In this document: piece after piece, positions 55,094 to 64,000 of the stretch | Numbering within the stretch: position 1 is the first letter of the stretch | How the letters are laid out: each line of letters begins with the position of its first letter | Assembly (NCBI RefSeq): GCF_001428665.1 | Contig: NZ_LMIJ01000023.1 | Span: forward strand, 166,727-230,726 | Direction of reading: 5' to 3' | Source of the DNA: Acidovorax sp. Root219 | GTDB lineage: Bacteria; Pseudomonadota; Gammaproteobacteria; Burkholderiales; Burkholderiaceae_C | DNA length: 64,000 nt | Translations under genes and position numbers: made by a program | The notes under the pieces: model-generated | The model's database searches: none | What the model saw: only the letters and a program-made list of their open reading frames with translations | What the model was told of the DNA's origin: nothing

Positions 55094-57124
55094 ATGAGCA
55101 AGACTATTTCTGACAAGGTCGTTCGCAACGACGCTGGCAACACCCCTTTCAGTGCCATCCTGGACGTCCACCTGTCGCGCCGCACGGTCACGCGCGGTGG
55201 TCTGAGCGCAGCGCTGGCCCTGCTGACCGGCACCAGCCTGTCCGCCTGCGGCGGCAGCGACGACGAGCCGCTGAAGCTGGGCTTCAGCTCGCTGGCCAAT
55301 TCCATGACCGACGCCTGCGTGGTGCCTGCGGGCTATGTGGCCCAGGTGCTGGGTGCCTGGGGCACGCCGCTCAACGACAGCGCCGCCGAGTGGGACAAGG
55401 ACGGCAAGAACAGCTCCAAGGACCTGCTCAACTCCACCGGCATGCACCATGACGGCATGCATTACTTCCCGCTGGACGGCAGCTCCAGCGAAGGCCTGCT
55501 GGTGGTCAACCATGAGTACATCGACGAGAAGGCGCTGCACCCCGCAGGCCCCACCACGGTGAACAGCAAGCGCCCCGCCGAAGAAGTGCGCAAGGAAGTC
55601 AACGCCCATGGCGTGGCCGTGATGCACATCCGCAAGACGGGCAGCGCCTGGGCCATCGTCAAGAACTCGCGCTACAACCGCCGCTTCACCTCGGCCACGC
55701 CCATGGCCATCAACGGGCCGGTCGGGGGCACCGACTGGGTCAAGACGCCGTACTCGCCCACGGGCACCACGGTGCGCGGCACCAACAACAACTGCGGCAA
55801 CGGCACCACGCCCTGGGGCACCTACATCACCGCCGAGGAAAACTGGGCGGCCTGCTTCGTCAACACCAATGCATCGACCCAGCCCGCCCACCAGGTGCGC
55901 GTGGGTGTGCCCACGGCCGCCGGCCGTTACAAGTGGGAAACCGCCGCCGGCGATGCCACCGAAGTGCAAGGTGAATTTGCCCGTTTCAACGTCACGCCCA
56001 GCGGCACCAGTGCCCTGAACGACTGGCGCAACGAGGTCAACGGCTTTGGCTACCTGGTCGAGATCGACCCCTACGACCCCGCCAGCGTGGCCACCAAGCG
56101 CACGGCCATGGGCCGCTTCGCCCATGAAGGCGCAGCCTACGGCAAGCCCGAAGCGGGCAAGCCGCTGGCCTTCTACAGCGGTGACGACTCGCGCTTCGAG
56201 TACATCTACCGCTTCGTGTCGGACGCCAATTGGGATGCGGCCGATGCCCGCCGCAGCGACCGCCTGGCCGTGGGTGCCAAGTACCTGGACAAGGGCACGC
56301 TCTACGTCGCGCGCTTTGGCGACGACGGCAGCGGCACCTGGCTGCCGCTGACGCTGGCCAGCGTGGGCAAGGACGGCACCCGCCTGGGCGACAAGTACAA
56401 GACGATCGACGAGATCCTGATCAACACCCGCGCCGCAGCCGACTTCGTGGGCGCCACGCCCATGGACCGCCCCGAGTGGACAGCCGTGCACCCCTCCAAC
56501 GGCGATGTGTACGTGACGCTGACCAACAACACCAGCCGCAACGCCACCACGGGCACGAATGCGCCCAATCCACGCCTGAACAATGCCAACGGCCACATCG
56601 TGCGCTGGCACGACACCCCGGGTGCGAATACCTTCAAGTGGGAGATCTTCGTGTTCGGCTCCGAGGCCGGCGCTGCCGCCGACACCAACCGCTCGGGCCT
56701 CACGGCGCTGAACCAACTGGCCAGCCCGGACGGCCTGGCCTTCGACGACCGCGGCATCCTGTGGATCCAGACCGACAACGGCATCGACGGCGGCCGCAAC
56801 AATGCCGTGGCGCGCTCCACCAACGACCAGATGCTGGCCGTGATCCCCGGCGCCATGACCACCGACAGCAAGGGCACGGGCCCGGTCATCAATGCCCAGA
56901 ACCAGGGCGACCTGCGCCGCTTCTTTGTGGGCCCGAACGAAGCCGAGATCACCGGCTTCGCGTTCACGCCGGACTACAAGACCATCTTCCTGAACATCCA
57001 GCACCCGGTGAACTGGCCGGCCTACGGCACGAGCGACGCCACGGTGGCCGCCTCGGGCACCGTGCGTCCCCGCTCTTCCACCGTGGTCATACAGAAAGCA
57101 GACGGCGGGCCCATCGGCGTCTGA
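55094..57124 (+). CDS. PhoX-family alkaline phosphatase, Tat-exported
   Basis: A 676-residue exported phosphatase with a twin-arginine-type signal (LSRRTVTRGGLSAALALLTG) and a following SACGGSDDE. Typical PhoX segments are HHDGMHYFPLDG, LLVVNHEYIDE, NNCGNGTTPWGTYITAEENW, GRFAHEGA, YSGDDSRFEYIYRFVS and SPDGLAFDDRGILWIQTD, which line the metal site in the family. A GAGGAG site lies 11 nt before the ATG. Together with the divergent paralogue it forms a phosphate-starvation pair. It is closer to canonical PhoX than its neighbour. A terminator follows. Confidence 0.92.
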   Translation: MSKTISDKVVRNDAGNTPFSAILDVHLSRRTVTRGGLSAALALLTGTSLSACGGSDDEPLKLGFSSLANSMTDACVVPAGYVAQVLGAWGTPLNDSAAEWDKDGKNSSKDLLNSTGMHHDGMHYFPLDGSSSEGLLVVNHEYIDEKALHPAGPTTVNSKRPAEEVRKEVNAHGVAVMHIRKTGSAWAIVKNSRYNRRFTSATPMAINGPVGGTDWVKTPYSPTGTTVRGTNNNCGNGTTPWGTYITAEENWAACFVNTNASTQPAHQVRVGVPTAAGRYKWETAAGDATEVQGEFARFNVTPSGTSALNDWRNEVNGFGYLVEIDPYDPASVATKRTAMGRFAHEGAAYGKPEAGKPLAFYSGDDSRFEYIYRFVSDANWDAADARRSDRLAVGAKYLDKGTLYVARFGDDGSGTWLPLTLASVGKDGTRLGDKYKTIDEILINTRAAADFVGATPMDRPEWTAVHPSNGDVYVTLTNNTSRNATTGTNAPNPRLNNANGHIVRWHDTPGANTFKWEIFVFGSEAGAAADTNRSGLTALNQLASPDGLAFDDRGILWIQTDNGIDGGRNNAVARSTNDQMLAVIPGAMTTDSKGTGPVINAQNQGDLRRFFVGPNEAEITGFAFTPDYKTIFLNIQHPVNWPAYGTSDATVAASGTVRPRSSTVVIQKADGGPIGV

Positions 57125-57164
57125 CAGGGCGTTTTAGGCGCTTTTTTCGCAGCAAGCCTTTGCA

Positions 57165-57196
57165 GGCTGTCACGCGCAGGCGTGGCAGCCTTTTTT
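57165..57196 (+). terminator. Rho-independent terminator of the plus-strand phoX gene
   Basis: An 11-bp stem with one G-T pair (GGCTGTCACGC with GCGTGGCAGCC), a GCAG loop and six T, 41 nt after the stop codon. Confidence 0.88.
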
Positions 57197-57243
57197 CATG
57201 CGCGTCTGCCTGGCGGCAGGCTTGCCAATGGGTCGGGGGTGCT

Positions 57244-58071
57244 TCAGTAGTCGGAGCCATACGGCGACGGCGGCCGTGCGCGCGAAGAGGGTCCGGGGGC
57301 CGGTGCTGGTGGCGTGGTGCCGCCGCTGCCGCCAGGTGCTGCAGGGTAGGTGATCTGCCCGCTGCCATCCTTGCTGCCCTTGCGCCCGGCGATCTGCCAG
57401 GCAGTGCGCTGGTCCACCAGGCGGGCCAGGAACTCCAGTTCCTCGTCCGTGTGGTTGATGGCGCCGGCCGGCGTCAGCATGCGGCCGTTGCGCGGCGCGA
57501 CCTCGGCCCAGAAGGCCTGGTGGTAGGAGGCCTGGCTGACGACGGATTCGCCCCCGGCCGCAATGTCCACCGTACCGTAGCAGTTGCAGAAATAGCTGCG
57601 AAAGTCCTGTTCAGGGAACACCTCGGCATACACCCCCGTGCCGCGGATGCCCGCCGTGGCCGTGGGCATGACCACCTGGCGCTCGCTGCCCCGGCCCCAC
57701 ACGCTGGCCACCGCACCGGTCAGCAGGCGCAGCACTTTCACGGCCATGGGGGTGTCGCCTTCCAGCGAGATGCGGGTGTTCTGGCGCACCATGAAGGCGT
57801 CCTTGCCGACGGTGAAGACCACGGTGGAGCCCGGCCCCGTCTCGATCCGGTCACCAGGAGCGATGGCTTCGCCCGCCGCCAGGGCCTGGCCGTTGCGGCG
57901 CACATCGCCGCGCATCTCCACCACGTTGCGGCCTTGCTGCGCATGCGCCGCAGTGAACCCTCCAGCCGCCGTCCAGGCGGCAGCCGCCTGCAGCAGGCTG
58001 CGCCTCTGGTACCAGACGGCTTCGTCCTCAGTGCGGCCCTGGAGTTGGTGTGGGTGCTGGCTGTTCGTCAT
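57244..58071 (-). CDS. FecR-domain protein with Tat-like signal
   Basis: A 275-residue exported protein. The N-terminus has a twin-arginine-like YQRRSLLQAAAAW stretch, followed by a FecR-type beta domain (NVVEMRGDVRRNGQALAAGEAIAPGDRIETGPGS region) and the cysteine motif YFCNCYGTVDI. The C-terminal tail is Gly/Pro/Ser-rich. ATG 58071 overlaps the upstream membrane-protein gene by 44 nt, yet a strong GGAGGAA site 6 nt before it supports this start. It is not linked to a FecI sigma factor or TonB receptor, so it is probably a stand-alone FecR-domain protein rather than an iron-signalling anti-sigma factor. Confidence 0.83.
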   Translation of the reverse strand: MTNSQHPHQLQGRTEDEAVWYQRRSLLQAAAAWTAAGGFTAAHAQQGRNVVEMRGDVRRNGQALAAGEAIAPGDRIETGPGSTVVFTVGKDAFMVRQNTRISLEGDTPMAVKVLRLLTGAVASVWGRGSERQVVMPTATAGIRGTGVYAEVFPEQDFRSYFCNCYGTVDIAAGGESVVSQASYHQAFWAEVAPRNGRMLTPAGAINHTDEELEFLARLVDQRTAWQIAGRKGSKDGSGQITYPAAPGGSGGTTPPAPAPGPSSRARPPSPYGSDY

Positions 58072-58867
58072 GGGATTCCTCCGGCGAGGGTTTGGCGGGC
58101 GGTTCGAAGCAGTCGCGGAACGTGAACACGATGGAGGTGAAGAACATCGCCGCCAGCATCATGGCCGTGCCGACCATGATGCCACTGGCGGCTGTGCCCA
58201 GCCCGGCCAGGGCAATGAGGCCCGACGCAAGGGCCACTACCACGCCAGCCACGAGGAAGATGCCCATCCAGCCCAGACCGAACACGAAGAAGGCGCCGAA
58301 GTTGCGCACACAGGCCACCAGGCTGAAGAACAGGGCCTTCACGGGCGGCACCCCATGCCAATGCACCAGCCCGGGTGCATGCCAGAAGGTCAGCGACAAA
58401 GGCAGGTACAGCAGCATCGACAGCCACATGGCGCCCTGGAACGATGCGCTTTCGGCCACCTCGCGCGTGAGTGGCGCGCCCCCCAGGTAGACGCTGGCGA
58501 ACTGGCCGCCGTCGATCAGTGCCGACAACCCCATGATGGACAGGAAGCCCACGGCATACAGCGCGCCCAGCACCAGCATGTCGCGCAGGCGCTGCTGGCC
58601 GGTGCGAAAGGCCACCAGCAGCACGGCGGGCGTCGGAAAGCGCCCCATGGTGGTTTCGGCCGCTGCCACCATCATGGCCAGCGTAGCCGAGGGCAGCAGG
58701 GCCAGCGCAATCGCCGGGCCCACCAGCGGGACCAAGCTGGCCAGCGACATGGCGGCCATGGTCATGAAGAACAACGCCGCCAGTGCCATGGGTTGGCGCC
58801 AGAACGACCGGATGCCGAGCTTGACCCAGGCGATGCCGGTGCGGGCGGGAACGATGTGGAGTTTCAT
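58028..58867 (-). CDS. BPSS1780-family inner membrane protein
   Basis: A 279-residue protein with about six transmembrane helices, a conserved opening GIAWVKLGIRSFWRQPMALAALFF and a short acidic/proline-rich cytosolic tail. The family name is taken from the Burkholderia prototype; the function is unknown. Conserved Trp/Pro in FWRQP and a CVRNFGAFFVF segment are typical. It overlaps the FecR-domain gene by 44 nt, so the two are co-transcribed and possibly translationally coupled. Confidence 0.85.
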   Translation of the reverse strand: MKLHIVPARTGIAWVKLGIRSFWRQPMALAALFFMTMAAMSLASLVPLVGPAIALALLPSATLAMMVAAAETTMGRFPTPAVLLVAFRTGQQRLRDMLVLGALYAVGFLSIMGLSALIDGGQFASVYLGGAPLTREVAESASFQGAMWLSMLLYLPLSLTFWHAPGLVHWHGVPPVKALFFSLVACVRNFGAFFVFGLGWMGIFLVAGVVVALASGLIALAGLGTAASGIMVGTAMMLAAMFFTSIVFTFRDCFEPPAKPSPEESHDEQPAPTPTPGPH

Positions 58868-59050
58868 GGATGCAGGGGCGGATCAGGAGGGGACCCGCGC
58901 CATCGGGCCTGGCTTCTGGGTGGGGGAGATGGCGCCTAATTTACCCCAGCGGACCATGGCGGGGGCCATGTGGGGGCATGCGAAAGGCCCCGGGGCGTGA
59001 TATTCCTCGCGGAATGCGCGTGCAGATGCCCTGTTTCTGCGCAGAACCGT

Positions 59051-60004
59051 TCAGTCCACGTGCACCGGCAGCGCGATGCGCCCGCGCAGCACGCGCTCGA
59101 AGTGGGTCGGGTCGTGCGGGGTCAGCATGGAGGCCTCGCGCGGCAGGTAAAAATCCCACAGCCGCGAGATCCAGAAGCGCAAGGCGCCGGCACGCAGCAG
59201 GGCCGGCAGCAGTTCGCGCTCGGCAGCCGTGAGGGGGCGCACGGCCTGGTAGGCGTCCAGCATGCGCCGGGCGCGCGCGGCGTCGTGCGTACCGGTGGGC
59301 AGGTCGATGCACCAGTCGTTCAGGCACACGGCCAGGTCGAACAGCCAGGTATCGACGCCGGCAAAGTAGAAGTCGAAAAACCCCGTGAGCTCCTCGCCGT
59401 CGAACATCACGTTGTCGCGGAACAGGTCGGCATGCACCGGCCCGGTGGGCAGCGCCGTGTAGGCCGAAGAGGCCGCCACATGGTTCTGGTAGGCAAGCTC
59501 CGAGCGCAGCAGGGCTGCCTGGCTGGCATCGAGGTGCGGAAGCACCACGGGCACGGTCTCGTTCCACCACGGCAGGCCGCGCAGGTTGGGCTGGTGGCGG
59601 TCGTAGCCGCGCCCCGCCAGGTGCATGCGCGCCAGCATGGTGCCCATGGCGGCGCAGTGCACCGGGCCGGGGGCCAACTGGCTCTTGCCGCGCAGCTTGC
59701 TGACCACGGCGGCCGGCTTGCCGCACATGCTGTGCAGGATGTCGCCGTTGGCGTCAGCGCGCGGGTCGGGCACGGGCACGCCGCCGTGTGCCAGGTGCTT
59801 CATCAGGTGCAGGTAGAACGGCAACTGCTCGGCCGTCAGGCGCTCGAACAGCGTCAGTACGAACTCGCCCTGGTCGCTGGTGAGGAAGTAGTTGGTGTTC
59901 TCGATGCCGCCTTCGATGCCGCGCAGCGCGACCAGCTCACCCAGGTGCAAACGGCGCAGCAACTCGCGCGCCTCATCATTGGAGACTTCGGTAAAAACGG
60001 CCAT
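59051..60004 (-). CDS. thrB: Homoserine kinase (aminoglycoside phosphotransferase-fold, type II)
   Basis: Phosphorylates homoserine in threonine biosynthesis. This 317-residue protein belongs to the APH-fold homoserine kinase family used by Pseudomonas and Burkholderiales, not the GHMP-type ThrB. It begins [22 protein letters not shown] and has [10 protein letters not shown], the catalytic [14 protein letters not shown] (HxDxxxxN) and the DFYFAG metal-binding segment. Context supports it: thrB, a DUF2782 gene and polA are adjacent in Pseudomonas too. It lies 75 bp downstream of the DUF2782 gene on the same strand. Confidence 0.94.
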   Translation of the reverse strand: MAVFTEVSNDEARELLRRLHLGELVALRGIEGGIENTNYFLTSDQGEFVLTLFERLTAEQLPFYLHLMKHLAHGGVPVPDPRADANGDILHSMCGKPAAVVSKLRGKSQLAPGPVHCAAMGTMLARMHLAGRGYDRHQPNLRGLPWWNETVPVVLPHLDASQAALLRSELAYQNHVAASSAYTALPTGPVHADLFRDNVMFDGEELTGFFDFYFAGVDTWLFDLAVCLNDWCIDLPTGTHDAARARRMLDAYQAVRPLTAAERELLPALLRAGALRFWISRLWDFYLPREASMLTPHDPTHFERVLRGRIALPVHVD

Positions 60005-60079
60005 CGCTCAGCAGGGGAAATGCGGAAAAAATCCGGAGGAAAAAGCGGGAGCAGGGGGCGCAGCACCCCCGGCCAGGCA

Positions 60080-60439
60080 TCAGAACTTCAGGACGTTCCA
60101 GACCCGGGGGCCGGTGTTGGTCTCGGCGCCGTTGAGGGCCCCGGTGCGGCCGCGCGCGCCGTCGGGGGACTGTACTTCGTAGCTGGGCATGTTGCCGGTC
60201 TTGGGTTGCACGTTGATGCTCTGCGTCTGGCCGCCCACACGCACCTCGTCGACGCGGCTGCCCGCGTCCTCGATCTGGATGCGTTCGGTGCGCTGGTTGT
60301 TGCGCCCTGACAGGGACTCGGGCGTGGTAAGTGCCTCGCCTTGCCGGGGGGCGCCCGCAGGGGCATTCTGGCCGCCGGTCTGGGCCAGTACGGGGCCGCA
60401 GGCCAGAGCCAGCAGCAGGGAGAGATGAACAGCGCGCAT
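60080..60439 (-). CDS. DUF2782 small secreted protein
   Basis: A 119-residue exported protein with a signal peptide ending at VLAQ. The C-terminal part RVDEVRVGGQTQSINVQPKTGNMPSYEV fits DUF2782, a small beta domain of unknown function whose gene typically lies between polA and thrB, exactly as here. The start is ATG 60439, placed 6 nt after a TACAAT -10 on the minus strand; a longer reading to 60496 has an unlikely N-terminus. It is divergent from polA with 65 bp between starts and upstream of thrB. Confidence 0.8.
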   Translation of the reverse strand: MRAVHLSLLLALACGPVLAQTGGQNAPAGAPRQGEALTTPESLSGRNNQRTERIQIEDAGSRVDEVRVGGQTQSINVQPKTGNMPSYEVQSPDGARGRTGALNGAETNTGPRVWNVLKF

Positions 60440-60445
60440 GCATCC

Positions 60446-60451
60446 ATTGTA
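60446..60451 (-). promoter_or_regulatory. -10 element (TACAAT) of a near-leaderless DUF2782/thrB promoter
   Basis: On the minus strand TACAAT is followed by 6 nt and the ATG at 60439. No Shine-Dalgarno sequence lies between. Same architecture as before uvrD. Confidence 0.45.
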
Positions 60452-60491
60452 GAGCGCGCCGGGCGGCGGTGGTGCGCGGCCTTTGGCCGTG

Positions 60492-60497
60492 CACAAT
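60492..60497 (+). promoter_or_regulatory. -10 element (CACAAT) of a near-leaderless polA promoter
   Basis: CACAAT ends 7 nt before the polA ATG, in a context (CACAATTGCCCCCATG) almost identical to that of uvrD (TACAATGCCCCCATG). No Shine-Dalgarno sequence is present. Confidence 0.45.
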
Positions 60498-60504
60498 TGC
60501 CCCC

Positions 60505-63327
60505 ATGAGCAATAAAAAGACCCTGGTGCTGGTGGACGGCTCCAGCTACCTGTACCGTGCCTACCATGCCATGCCCGACCTGCGTGCCGTACCGGGCGAC
60601 TCCACGAGCGCGGCCACGGGCGCCATCCGCGGCATGATCAACATGATGCAGGCCCTGCGCAAGGAGGTGCATGCCGACTACGCCGCCTGTATCTTCGACG
60701 CCAGCGGCCCCACCTTTCGCGACGAGATCTACCCCGAGTACAAGGCGCAGCGCGCGCCCATGCCCGACGACCTGCGCTCGCAGATCGATCCCATCCACGA
60801 CGTAGTGCGCATGCTGGGCTGGACGGTGCTGGCCATTCCGGGCGTGGAGGCCGACGATGTGATCGGCACCCTGGCCGTGACCGCTGCCAGCCAGGGCATC
60901 GACGTGGTGGTCTCCAGCGGCGACAAGGACCTGTCGCAGCTGGTGGACGAGCACATCACCATCATCGACACCATGAACGGCAAGCGCCGCGACGTGGCCG
61001 GCGTGACCGCCGAGTTCGGCGTGCCCCCGCACCTGATGGTGGATTTCCAGACCCTGGTGGGCGATACCGTGGACAACGTGCCCGGCGTGCCCAAGGTGGG
61101 CCCCAAGACCGCCGCCAAGTGGCTGATGGAATACGGCTCGCTGGCCGAACTGGTGGCCCGTGCCCACGAGATCAAGGGCGTGGCCGGCGAGAACCTGCGC
61201 AACACGCTCGACTGGCTGCCCACCGGCCGCAAGCTGGTGACCATCCGCACCGACTGCGACCTGGTCGAGCACATCGTGGGCCTGCCCGCGCTCGACGCCA
61301 TCGTGATCGGCGAGCAGCAGGTCGATGGGCTGCGCGACTTCTATGAAAAGTACGGATTCAAGGGCCTGGCGCGCGCGCTGGGCTCACCGGCCGAGCCGCC
61401 TGCTGCACAAGCCGCTCCCGCCGCGCGCAAGAAGGCCGGCGATACCGACACCGCCGACCTGTTCGCCGAGCCTGCAGAGGGTGGGGTAGATGGTGCACAG
61501 GTCGCTGCCGAAAAGCCGCCCCGCAATGAGCGCTACGAGACCATTCTGACCTGGGACCAGTTCGACCGCTGGCTGGCCACCCTGCACGTGGCACCCCTGA
61601 CGGCGCTGGACACCGAAACCACCTCGCTCGACGAGATGCGCGCCGAGATCGTGGGCATCAGCTTCAGCGTGGAGCCTGGGGCTGCGGCCTACATTCCGCT
61701 GCGCCACGAGGGCCCCGATGCGCCGGTGCAACTGCCCTTCGACGAGGTGCTGGCACGTCTCAAGCCCTGGCTGCAGGACCCGCGCCACCTGAAGCTGGGC
61801 CAGCACATCAAGTACGACCGCCATGTGTTTGCCAACCACGGCATCGAGGTGCAGGGCTACGCGCACGACACCATGCTGCAAAGCTACGTGCTCGAAGTGC
61901 ACAAGCCCCATGGCCTGGCCAGCCTGGCCGACCGGCACCTGGGGCGCAGCGGCATCGGCTACGAAGACCTGTGCGGCAAGGGCGCGCACCAGATCCCCTT
62001 TGCGCAGGTCGATGTGGCCAAGGCCGCCGAATACTCGTGCGAGGACTCCGACCAGACCCTGGACGTGCACAAGGCCCTGTGGCCGCTGCTCGAAGCCAAT
62101 GACAAGCTGCGCTTCATCTACGAACTGGAGATGGCCAGCAGCGAGGCCCTGTACCGCATCGAGCGCAACGGCGTGCTGATCGACGCGCCCACGCTGGCCA
62201 ACCAGAGCCATGAGCTGGGCCAGCGCATCGTGCAGCTCGAAACCGAGGCCTACGAGATCGCGGGCCAGCCCTTCAACCTGAGCAGCCCCAAGCAACTCGG
62301 CGAGATCTTCTTCGACAAGCTCGGCATGCCCGTGGTCAAGAAGACCGCCACCGGCGCGCGCAGCACCGACGAAGAGGTGCTCGAAAAGCTGGCCGAGGAC
62401 TACCCCCTGCCCGCCAAGCTGCTGGAGCACCGGGGCCTGGTCAAGCTCAAGGGCACCTACACCGACAAGCTGGCCCAGCTGGCGCTGCCGCGCACGGGGC
62501 GGGTGCACACGCACTATGCGCAGGCCGTGGCCGTCACCGGGCGGCTGTCGAGCAACGACCCGAATCTGCAGAACATCCCCATCCGCACGCCGGAAGGCCG
62601 GCGCGTGCGCGAGGCCTTCGTGGCGCCCGCAGGCAGCGTGATCGCCAGCGCCGACTACTCGCAGATCGAGCTGCGCATCATGGCCCACATCAGCGGCGAC
62701 CACTCGCTGCTGCATGCCTTCCATGCCGGGATGGACGTGCACCGCGCCACCGCCGCCGAGGTGTTCGGCGTGGAGGTGGACCAGGTCACCAGCGAGCAGC
62801 GCCGCTACGCCAAGGTCATCAACTTCGGGCTCATCTACGGCATGAGCAGCTTCGGCCTGGCCAAGAACCTGGGTATCGAGACCAAGGCCGCGGCCGCCTA
62901 TATCGACAAGTACTTCCAGCGCTACCCTGGCGTCAAGCAGTACATGGACGAGACCAAGGCTGCTGCCAAGTCCATGGGCTATGTGGAGACGGTGTTCGGC
63001 CGGCGCCTGTACCTGCCCGAGATCAATTCCCCCAACGGCCCGCGCCGCAGCGGTGCCGAGCGCGCCGCCATCAACGCCCCCATGCAGGGCACGGCGGCCG
63101 ACCTGATCAAGCTGGCCATGGTGGCCGTGCAGAAGGAACTCGACGCGCACAAGCCCGGCATCAAGATGATCATGCAGGTGCACGATGAACTGGTGTTCGA
63201 GCTGCCCGAGGGCGAGGTGGACTGGGTGCGCAGCCACATCCCGCGCCTGATGGCCGAGGTGGCGGCGCTCAAGGTGCCGCTGCTGGCCGAGGTGGGTGTC
63301 GGCCCCAACTGGGACAAGGCACATTGA
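60505..63327 (+). CDS. polA: DNA polymerase I
   Basis: Repair and Okazaki-fragment-processing polymerase of 940 residues. The 5' nuclease domain begins LVLVDGSSYLYRAYHA and includes PGVEADDVIGTLA and SGDKDLSQLVD. The 3'-5' exonuclease domain is intact in key residues (ALDTETTSLDEM, and a later YSCEDSDQT). The polymerase domain has motif A SADYSQIELRIMAHISGD, motif B RRYAKVINFGLIYGMSSFG and motif C MQVHDELVFE. ATG 60505 begins the conserved N-terminus; earlier in-frame sequence is antisense to the DUF2782 gene. The linker near residue 300 is Ala/Lys-rich. Confidence 0.97.
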   Translation: MSNKKTLVLVDGSSYLYRAYHAMPDLRAVPGDSTSAATGAIRGMINMMQALRKEVHADYAACIFDASGPTFRDEIYPEYKAQRAPMPDDLRSQIDPIHDVVRMLGWTVLAIPGVEADDVIGTLAVTAASQGIDVVVSSGDKDLSQLVDEHITIIDTMNGKRRDVAGVTAEFGVPPHLMVDFQTLVGDTVDNVPGVPKVGPKTAAKWLMEYGSLAELVARAHEIKGVAGENLRNTLDWLPTGRKLVTIRTDCDLVEHIVGLPALDAIVIGEQQVDGLRDFYEKYGFKGLARALGSPAEPPAAQAAPAARKKAGDTDTADLFAEPAEGGVDGAQVAAEKPPRNERYETILTWDQFDRWLATLHVAPLTALDTETTSLDEMRAEIVGISFSVEPGAAAYIPLRHEGPDAPVQLPFDEVLARLKPWLQDPRHLKLGQHIKYDRHVFANHGIEVQGYAHDTMLQSYVLEVHKPHGLASLADRHLGRSGIGYEDLCGKGAHQIPFAQVDVAKAAEYSCEDSDQTLDVHKALWPLLEANDKLRFIYELEMASSEALYRIERNGVLIDAPTLANQSHELGQRIVQLETEAYEIAGQPFNLSSPKQLGEIFFDKLGMPVVKKTATGARSTDEEVLEKLAEDYPLPAKLLEHRGLVKLKGTYTDKLAQLALPRTGRVHTHYAQAVAVTGRLSSNDPNLQNIPIRTPEGRRVREAFVAPAGSVIASADYSQIELRIMAHISGDHSLLHAFHAGMDVHRATAAEVFGVEVDQVTSEQRRYAKVINFGLIYGMSSFGLAKNLGIETKAAAAYIDKYFQRYPGVKQYMDETKAAAKSMGYVETVFGRRLYLPEINSPNGPRRSGAERAAINAPMQGTAADLIKLAMVAVQKELDAHKPGIKMIMQVHDELVFELPEGEVDWVRSHIPRLMAEVAALKVPLLAEVGVGPNWDKAH

Positions 63328-63368
63328 AAAGCCGCGGCGCTGGCGCGTTCATTGCAAGGTAAAAAGGC

Positions 63369-64000
63369 ATGCGCCTTCGCCACATTGAAGTCTTCAACGC
63401 CGTGATGCTCACCGGCAGCGTGAGCGCTGCCGCACGGCTCATCAACGTCACCCAGCCGGCGGTGAGCCGCATCCTCGCGCATGCAGAGCTGCAGCTCGGG
63501 TTCGCGCTGTTCCACCGGCTCAAGGGCCGCTTGGTGCCCACCACCGAGGCACAGACCCTGTACCCGCACATCGAGCGCCTGTTCACCCAGCTTGACGACG
63601 TGCAGCGCCTGGCCGCCAGCCTCAAGGGCGACGGGCGCGAGGGCGAGCTGCACATCCTGAGCGTGCTGGCACTGAGCTACGAGGTGCTGCCGCGCGCGCT
63701 GCGCAGCTTTCGCGCGCTGCACCCGGACGTGGGCATCACCATCGAGGCACTGCACTCGCCGCAGATCGTCTCGGCCCTGGTGCTGCAGGAGGCCGACGTG
63801 GGCTTCGTGTTCAGCTCCATCGCCCACCCCTCGCTGAGCCAGGAGCACATTGCCGACGGCTACATGGTCTGCGTGGCGCCCAAGGGCATGCTGGCCCCCG
63901 CGCTGGTGCGCTCGGGCACCGTGCACCTCACCGACCTGGCCGACACCCCGGTGGTGCGCCTGGACGTGCGCGACCCCATCGGCACCGTGGTCAGCCATGC
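63369..64000 (+). CDS. LysR-family transcriptional regulator (cut by window end)
   Basis: The first 210 codons of a regulator that runs off the right edge. The winged helix-turn-helix is clear (RHIEVFNAVMLTGSVSAAARLINVTQPAVSRILAH, about residues 4-38), followed by the start of the effector-binding domain (GELHILSVLALSYEVLPRALRSF). ATG 63369 follows an AAGGTAAAAAGG purine run and lies 41 bp after polA on the same strand. The reading frame stays open to the edge. Target genes are outside the window. Confidence 0.9.
   Translation, partial: MRLRHIEVFNAVMLTGSVSAAARLINVTQPAVSRILAHAELQLGFALFHRLKGRLVPTTEAQTLYPHIERLFTQLDDVQRLAASLKGDGREGELHILSVLALSYEVLPRALRSFRALHPDVGITIEALHSPQIVSALVLQEADVGFVFSSIAHPSLSQEHIADGYMVCVAPKGMLAPALVRSGTVHLTDLADTPVVRLDVRDPIGTVVSH

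Overview
The window is chromosomal DNA of a high-GC betaproteobacterium, most likely family Comamonadaceae (Acidovorax or a close relative). This rests on protein flavour (BPSS1780-type membrane protein, Bug periplasmic binding proteins, GuaC and DEAD-box types), on thrB / DUF2782 / polA synteny, and on recurrent promoters with an ACAAT -10 element set 6-7 nt before the ATG. No phage, plasmid backbone, CRISPR array or complete insertion sequence was seen. The main repeat is a 294-bp element with 29-bp terminal inverted repeats at 40552-40845.

Layout. 1-7 kb: a three-gene operon (rsgA, pterin-4a-carbinolamine dehydratase, M48 protease) diverges from orn, followed by a DEAD-box helicase with an RGG tail and a double-PAS diguanylate cyclase. 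7-23 kb: a Bcr/CflA-type efflux protein and then a complete cellulose operon on the minus strand, transcribed bcsB-bcsZ-bcsC-bcsE-bcsF-bcsQ-bcsA-bcsG with overlapping or nearly abutting genes. It encodes synthase, export channel, cellulase, c-di-GMP sensors and phosphoethanolamine transferase, and includes a 57-codon bcsF. The order differs from the enterobacterial one. 23-32 kb: a 2876-residue cyclic beta-1,2-glucan synthase (ndvB), so two glucan-making systems lie side by side, separated by about 270 bp holding several dyads.

32-41 kb: a small basic protein, tRNA-Lys(CTT) with promoter and terminator, a 3-hydroxyisobutyrate dehydrogenase-family enzyme, an alpha/beta hydrolase, guaC, a secreted CxxC protein, uvrD, a lipoprotein/OmpA pair, the inverted-repeat element and a DUF6985-like protein. 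41-48 kb: a catabolic operon (CaiB/BaiF CoA-transferase, intradiol ring-cleavage dioxygenase, short citrate-synthase-like lyase, two Bug proteins) controlled by a divergent LysR regulator with a clear dyad at its promoter. 47-53 kb: an iron-linked periplasmic cluster (imelysin, DUF1111 di-heme protein, second imelysin, DUF1513). 53-57 kb: two divergent PhoX-type alkaline phosphatases, each with a recognisable Pho box and a correctly spaced -10. 57-64 kb: a FecR-domain protein and BPSS1780 membrane protein, thrB, a DUF2782 protein, polA, and the first 210 codons of another LysR regulator cut by the window edge.

Functionally the window combines housekeeping genes with surface polysaccharide production under c-di-GMP control, phosphate scavenging, iron handling and aromatic-acid catabolism, as expected of a soil, water or plant-associated organism. 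All assignments come from reading motifs; no database search was run.
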